IMG/VR virus record: IMGVR_UViG_3300032287_002319
Location: 1 to 35,502 of that record
DNA from: a virus
Strand: one strand, 5' to 3'
DNA: 35,502 nt
The number at the start of each line of letters is the position of its first letter. The stretch's first letter is position 1. Of this stretch, positions 31,481 through 35,502 are shown one piece after another. Made by a program: the position numbers and the translations under genes. Below the pieces are notes generated by a model. The model searched no databases. It was given only the letters and a program-made list of their open reading frames with translations, and was not told the origin of the DNA.

Positions 31481-33187
31481 ATGAATTCATTTAAGAAAAT
31501 TGCCCTAGGTCTTGCTGCAGCTTTGACCTTTGGCGTTACTTCGGCACTTCCGACAAGTGCTACTGTAATTGGTCCAACACTTACGATTGACTCTGCTACA
31601 GATGCAATCAATGCTGGTGAGACTGCAACTGCGGTAGTTACATTGTCATTTATTTCAGAAACAGCAGCAGATACAGCAACTGTATTGTCTGCTATGTTCT
31701 CACAGCCAACAGGCGCAGCAAAGAATGCAACAATTACTTTGCTTGAGACAACAACTTCAACAGTAGCAATCGCTGCAGGAAATCTTTCAGCAGACGTTAA
31801 CTCAACAGTTGGTACACCAGGATATGTGACCGCAAAGTTCACACTTTCATTGGTTGCTCCAACAGTTGCTGGTACATATGAAGCAAGAATCATTACAACT
31901 AAGCCATCAACTGGACCATCCGTTGCATGGACAATTACAGTTAAGGCAGCGGACATTGTTCCTTCTGCAGCAACAACAACTTCAATTCTTAATAAGGGTG
32001 AAGTTACAACTGCAACAGTAGATGCTTCAGTTTATGCACCAAAGGCAACTTCAACAGATGCAGCAGCGGTAATCGTTGTTACACCTAAGAATGCAGCAGG
32101 CGGAGCAGCAACTGAATCAATTCTTGCAACAGTTTCAGGAACAGGCTTGATCGGTTATGGCACAAATGCTACAACTATCTCTGCTCTTGGTCGTGCACTT
32201 GTTATTCCTACAGGCAACTACATTGGCGTATTTGCTGACGGTACAGCAGGAGTTGGAACAATTACTCTTACAACACTTACAGGTACAGTACTTGCAACAG
32301 AGCAGGTAACATTCTACGGTGATATCGCAACAATCGTTGCTACACCAGTTAAGTCTGTTATCGCAGTTGGTGCAAATACAAATACAGTAACAGCAGTTGC
32401 AAAGGATGCTTCTGGCGTAACAGTCGGAGCAGGAACCCTTTATGCATACTCATCAGACGTAACAACAGTTTCTGATTCAGCAACAGCAGCAACAATCGTT
32501 GACGGCGTTGCAACATTTACAGTCACTGGTGTTAAGGCTGGCGGAGTTGCTGTCACAGTTAAGTCAGGTACAATTGCATCTGCTCCAGTCGCTACTCGTG
32601 TAGAGGCAGCAGCAGCAACAGTTAAGGTTTCATTTGATAAGGCAACATACCTTCCAGGTGAAGCAGCAACTATCAAGGTTCAGGTTCTTGATGCAGCAGG
32701 TCTTCCAGTATCTGGAAAGACACACGCTAACCTTTTTGCAACAGGTGGAATTGTTTCTACTTATGCATTTGGTTCAGGTTCCGATGTTCTTACAGCAACA
32801 TCAGTCACAACTGATACTGAAACTGTAAAGTCATACAAGGTATTCATGCCTTTGACAGAGAACACTGTTACACTCACAGCAACTGGTGGATCATCTCTTC
32901 CAGTAGCAGGTCAGGTTGCAGTAACAGCATCAGCAGTTGTTTCAAACACTGCTGCAAAGGCTGCTACAAAGGCTTCTGAAGATGCTGCTAAGGCTGCAAC
33001 AGAGGCAACTAACGCAGCACTTGCTGCTGCAAAGGCTGCTGACGAAGCAACTCTTGCTGCACAGGCTGCATCAGATGCAGTTGCTAAGTTGTCTGCAACA
33101 GTGTCAGCAATGATCGCTTCACTTAAGAAGCAGATTACTTCACTTACCGCTCTAGTCGTAAAGATTCAGAAGAAGGTAAACGCTTAA
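31481..33187 (+). CDS. Secreted S-layer-like / Ig-like surface protein
   Basis: This 568-residue protein has a clear Sec signal peptide (basic MNSFKK, hydrophobic IALGLAAALTFGVTSA, cleavage after PTSA, about residue 27). The mature part is Ala/Thr/Val-rich beta structure with at least two Big-type Ig-like repeats: one at about 275-385 (VGANTNTVTAVAKDASGVTV) and one at about 385-490 (VSFDKATYLPGEAATIKVQV). The last 80 residues form an Ala-rich coiled coil ending KKQITSLTALVVKIQKKVNA. This is the style of bacterial S-layer or cell-surface proteins. Codon use is richer in C-ending codons than in neighbours, like the major tail gene. AAGGAG precedes the ATG and a strong terminator follows. A secreted protein beside the terminase is unexpected for a virion gene. 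Confidence 0.65.
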   Translation: MNSFKKIALGLAAALTFGVTSALPTSATVIGPTLTIDSATDAINAGETATAVVTLSFISETAADTATVLSAMFSQPTGAAKNATITLLETTTSTVAIAAGNLSADVNSTVGTPGYVTAKFTLSLVAPTVAGTYEARIITTKPSTGPSVAWTITVKAADIVPSAATTTSILNKGEVTTATVDASVYAPKATSTDAAAVIVVTPKNAAGGAATESILATVSGTGLIGYGTNATTISALGRALVIPTGNYIGVFADGTAGVGTITLTTLTGTVLATEQVTFYGDIATIVATPVKSVIAVGANTNTVTAVAKDASGVTVGAGTLYAYSSDVTTVSDSATAATIVDGVATFTVTGVKAGGVAVTVKSGTIASAPVATRVEAAAATVKVSFDKATYLPGEAATIKVQVLDAAGLPVSGKTHANLFATGGIVSTYAFGSGSDVLTATSVTTDTETVKSYKVFMPLTENTVTLTATGGSSLPVAGQVAVTASAVVSNTAAKAATKASEDAAKAATEATNAALAAAKAADEATLAAQAASDAVAKLSATVSAMIASLKKQITSLTALVVKIQKKVNA

Positions 33188-33202
33188 TAAGCCAACAATT
33201 TA

Positions 33203-33233
33203 GGGGGTTAGCCAAGTGCTAGCCCCCTTTCTT
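33203..33233 (+). terminator. Rho-independent terminator after the S-layer-like gene
   Basis: A 10-bp stem (GGGGGTTAGC at 33203-33212 with GCTAGCCCCC at 33218-33227, one G-T wobble) closes a CAAGT loop and is followed by TTTCTT. It lies 15 nt after the stop codon and ends the transcription unit that includes the terminase. Confidence 0.88.
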
Positions 33234-33244
33234 GTAGCATAAAA

Positions 33245-33253
33245 TGATATAAT
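33245..33253 (+). promoter_or_regulatory. Putative extended -10 promoter of the second secreted gene
   Basis: TGA-TATAAT lies 12 nt after the terminator and 23 nt before the ATG at 33277. No -35 element is apparent. The downstream gene is therefore an independent transcription unit. Confidence 0.55.
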
Positions 33254-33276
33254 AGGGTTATCAAACATCGGGAAGG

Positions 33277-35502
33277 ATGTGGCCCTGTATTCAAAATATC
33301 CTGCTAAAAAGTGGGTTGGTGGCTTTTTTGGTGGGACTTTGGTTCATCCTGTGTCCAACAGATCATGCACATGCAGATAATGAAGTTACATCTCAGGTAT
33401 CTTCTTCAGATACATCTACTGCAACAATAAATTCATCTTCAACAGTAATAGTCCACACATCAACAGAAAGTGCCACAGCCATAATTGAGGTAGCAAATGC
33501 TACAATTTCTCAGGCTGAAACTACCACGGCACAGGTAACAAGTAACGCAACAGCCATTACAAGCCCTACAGAGACCATTACAGCCACTATCACACAGGCT
33601 GGTACATCAATTGCTCAGGCTCAGACAGTAGTAGATAGTGCTACTGTGGCTGTCAATAATGTTATTTCTGCTCAGAATTCCCTGGCTCAAGCGGTAGAAA
33701 CTCAGACTGCCAGATCACAAACGGTAGCCACAGAGTCAGCAACAGTCCTATCTTTAACAGATAGTATGACAGTTCTTAATACACAAATAGATAGTCAGAC
33801 AGCAACTGTTGTATCAGACAGCGCAACAGTGACTAACTTTCAGGGAGCAGTTGCTCTGGTACAAAACCAAATACGATTAGAGAACTCTGGAAATCCACAA
33901 ACCACTGATCTTCCAAAAGACGATGACTGGGCATTTTTAATGACTTTACCGTATGCTTTAAAACTTGGTGATCGGACCTATACAGATGTTTATGTTGCTA
34001 CAAATGGTTTGATATCTTTTGGACAGCCACAAGGTTGGGGAGGAAATGCTCCAGCAGTTTATGTTAATTTCCGTGACTGGTGGAATGTTGATCAGCAAAC
34101 ATATGTAAGATACTCAACAACAATTAATTCATTATTAGTTGAATGGAATGTTGTTCCATTTGCTACCCATGCCCCAGGTACATCAACTACACGGATGACA
34201 TTTGATGCAGACGTAAACCCAATTGATGGATCTTGGAAAGCAGATATTTCTTCTATTGGAATGAATGGAAATAATACAAACAATCCAGTTCAAGTTGTTC
34301 AGTATGTTAATAATCAAATGCAAAGTATTTCTATACCGCTAGCATCTGGAACAAATTCAAGTAATTTTACAGCACATATTGATAATACTGGATATACTCC
34401 TTATACACCAGTACCCGCAAATACAAATCTTGCAGAAGCATTAACAACTGCACAAAATAATTTAACAACGGCACAACAAACTTTAACTGCAGCACAGGCA
34501 GTTCTTGCTGGTCTTATGTCTGATAAGAATGCATTACAATCAGAAATTAATCAAGCACAACAATTACTACAAGCAGCCCAGTCTAACTTAAATACAGCAA
34601 ACCAGCAAGTAGTGTACTGGCAGGGACAGGTTGAAACAGCCAAATCACAATTAGATTCAGCAATTATACTTATAACTCAAGCAGTTGAAGCCATGGGATC
34701 GTCTGTTAGTGCTGCAGATTCAATAGTTCAAAATACTTTATCTGCAGAAGAAGCAGTTAGACAAGCAGCAGCAAGAGTGGAAGCCCAAAGGCAATTGTCT
34801 ATTGCTGAAGAAAATGCAAATGCAGCAGAGGCTGCAGCAGCAAGAGCAGAAGCAGCAGCGCAGGCTGCACAGCAAGAAGCAGAAAAGGCTGAAGCAGATC
34901 GTGTAGAAGCAGAAGAGGCTGCAGCACAAGCAGAAGCAGAGGCACAGCAAGCAGAAGAAGATAGAATTGCTGCAGAAGCAGCAGCAGCAGAAGCCCAGGC
35001 AGAGGCTGAGGCTCAACAAGAAGCAGAAGCAAAAGCGGAAGCAGACAGACTAGAAGCAGAGGCCGAGCAAGCAAGACAAGCAGAAGAAGATGCTAAGGCT
35101 GAGGCAGCAGCACTTGAAGCAGAAGCAGAGGATGCTAGACAAGCAGAAGAAGATGCAAAGGCTGAAGCGGAAGCAAAAGCACAAGAGGCAGAAGATGCCA
35201 AGGCAGAGGCTGAAGCAGCACAAGAAGAAAAAGAATTAAAAGAAATAATTGCAGATGCAAAAAATGGTAAAGAATTAACCGAAGAACAAAAAGATGTTGT
35301 AGTCGCAGCATTAGTAGCAGACTTAAAACCAGGTGAATCAATTTCTGCAGCAGAGGTAAAGGCATCTGGAGTTTCATACGCAGACCTTCCACCAGAAACA
35401 CCAGTAGCAGTTAGAACTTCTGAGTCTGGAGAGGTATTAGTTATTACTGCAGAAGTAGCAGCAAATGTAGAACTTGTTCAAGACCCAGGGGCATTGTTGC
35501 AA
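33277..35502 (+). CDS. Secreted coiled-coil surface protein (partial, runs off the window)
   Basis: This reading frame is open to the window end (742 codons seen). It begins with a plausible signal peptide: SGLVAFLVGLWFILC hydrophobic core and AHA cleavage before DNEV, near residue 36. Residues about 40-205 are Ser/Thr/Gln-rich with heptads. Residues about 207-383 form a globular beta domain with LPYALKLGD, VYVATNGLISFG and a YVNFRDWW segment, similar in pattern to nidogen-like extracellular domains. Residues about 385-650 are coiled coil, very rich in Ala and Glu from 488 on. A final mixed domain (SISAAEVKASGVSYADLPPE) continues off the edge. The ATG at 33277 directly follows GGAAGG, so spacing is poor and an alternative start at TTG 33316 is possible. 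Confidence 0.65.
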   Translation, partial: MWPCIQNILLKSGLVAFLVGLWFILCPTDHAHADNEVTSQVSSSDTSTATINSSSTVIVHTSTESATAIIEVANATISQAETTTAQVTSNATAITSPTETITATITQAGTSIAQAQTVVDSATVAVNNVISAQNSLAQAVETQTARSQTVATESATVLSLTDSMTVLNTQIDSQTATVVSDSATVTNFQGAVALVQNQIRLENSGNPQTTDLPKDDDWAFLMTLPYALKLGDRTYTDVYVATNGLISFGQPQGWGGNAPAVYVNFRDWWNVDQQTYVRYSTTINSLLVEWNVVPFATHAPGTSTTRMTFDADVNPIDGSWKADISSIGMNGNNTNNPVQVVQYVNNQMQSISIPLASGTNSSNFTAHIDNTGYTPYTPVPANTNLAEALTTAQNNLTTAQQTLTAAQAVLAGLMSDKNALQSEINQAQQLLQAAQSNLNTANQQVVYWQGQVETAKSQLDSAIILITQAVEAMGSSVSAADSIVQNTLSAEEAVRQAAARVEAQRQLSIAEENANAAEAAAARAEAAAQAAQQEAEKAEADRVEAEEAAAQAEAEAQQAEEDRIAAEAAAAEAQAEAEAQQEAEAKAEADRLEAEAEQARQAEEDAKAEAAALEAEAEDARQAEEDAKAEAEAKAQEAEDAKAEAEAAQEEKELKEIIADAKNGKELTEEQKDVVVAALVADLKPGESISAAEVKASGVSYADLPPETPVAVRTSESGEVLVITAEVAANVELVQDPGALLQ
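34740..35230 (+). repeat. Ala/Glu-rich coiled-coil repeat region
   Basis: In the + frame this stretch is dominated by Ala, Glu, Gln and Lys in imperfect heptads, with recurring units such as AEAEA, RQAEEDAKAEA and EDAKAEAEA. It makes a long, highly charged helix of the TolA type. Two nearly identical units, RQAEEDAKAEA, occur about 22 residues apart, which suggests local duplication. The opposite strand is open as a consequence and should not be annotated. Confidence 0.85.

Noticed and set aside
31447-31956. Minus-strand 169-residue Val/Ala-rich frame
   Set aside because: It is antisense to the S-layer-like gene, whose Ala/Thr/Val codons rarely give stops on the other strand. The + strand frame has a signal peptide and ribosome site.
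34738-35401. Minus-strand frames rich in Leu and Cys (or Ala/Ser) opposite the coiled-coil region
   Set aside because: They are the antisense of Ala/Glu codons (GCA/GAA), which give Cys, Leu, Ala and Ser without stops. No ribosome site or independent promoter supports them.
1-35502. tRNA genes, integrase or attachment sites
   Set aside because: No tRNA-like cloverleaf with a T-loop consensus fits in the short gaps, and no integrase-like protein or matching direct repeats were seen.

Overview
The window is a tailed-phage genome segment. Every convincing gene lies on the + strand, packing is very tight (many TAATG or 4-14 nt overlaps), and the gene order is typical of a phage: tail, fibres, small genes, replication and recombination, terminase. 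By eye the DNA is AT-rich (not computed). I see no integrase, repressor or attachment site, and no tail sheath, so a virulent siphovirus-like phage is the simplest reading. A Gram-positive, probably actinobacterial host (for example an AT-rich aquatic lineage) is an inference from the extended -10 promoters, one apparently leaderless start, the DnaE1-like polymerase and the style of the secreted Ala/Thr-rich proteins. It is not proven.

Layout. 1-84: last codons of an upstream gene. 91-803: promoter and major tail (tube) protein, closed by a strong terminator (827-850). 863-1931: two paralogous tail assembly chaperones, long then short, each with its own promoter. 1957-12049: tape measure (1817 aa), a Dit-position tail protein and a large tail hub/Tal-like protein. 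12056-16833: a separately promoted fibre block of three genes, the last ending in seven PPYF hexapeptides. 16848-18444: small genes (Cys-rich, coiled-coil, zinc-ribbon, HTH). 18444-24851: possible helicase loader, DnaB helicase, DnaG primase, SSB-like protein and DNA polymerase III alpha. 24844-28652: MazG pyrophosphohydrolase, RecA/UvsX recombinase, zinc proteins, a putative PD-(D/E)XK nuclease, a Cas4/RecB-like Fe-S nuclease and a RuvC-like resolvase. 28657-29163: HTH microprotein, one-TM microprotein and DUF3310. 29153-31460: small and large terminase. 31481-end: two secreted proteins, an Ig-like S-layer-like protein closed by a terminator (33203-33233), then a promoter and a coiled-coil surface protein that runs off the window.

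How it works together. The phage brings its own helicase, primase, SSB and replicative polymerase (no clamp or clamp loader seen here), plus dNTP-pool cleaning and a recombination set (RecA, Cas4-like nuclease, RuvC) that could produce and resolve concatemers for packaging by TerS/TerL. Nearly every intergenic gap above about 25 bp holds a TGN-TATAAT-type extended -10, so the genome is divided into short units. Portal, capsid and lysis genes are not recognisable and presumably lie outside the window. The most unusual points are the split long/short tail chaperone genes, the PPYF array and the secreted cassette directly behind the terminase. Apart from the gaps containing promoters and terminators there is no non-coding stretch above 100 bp.
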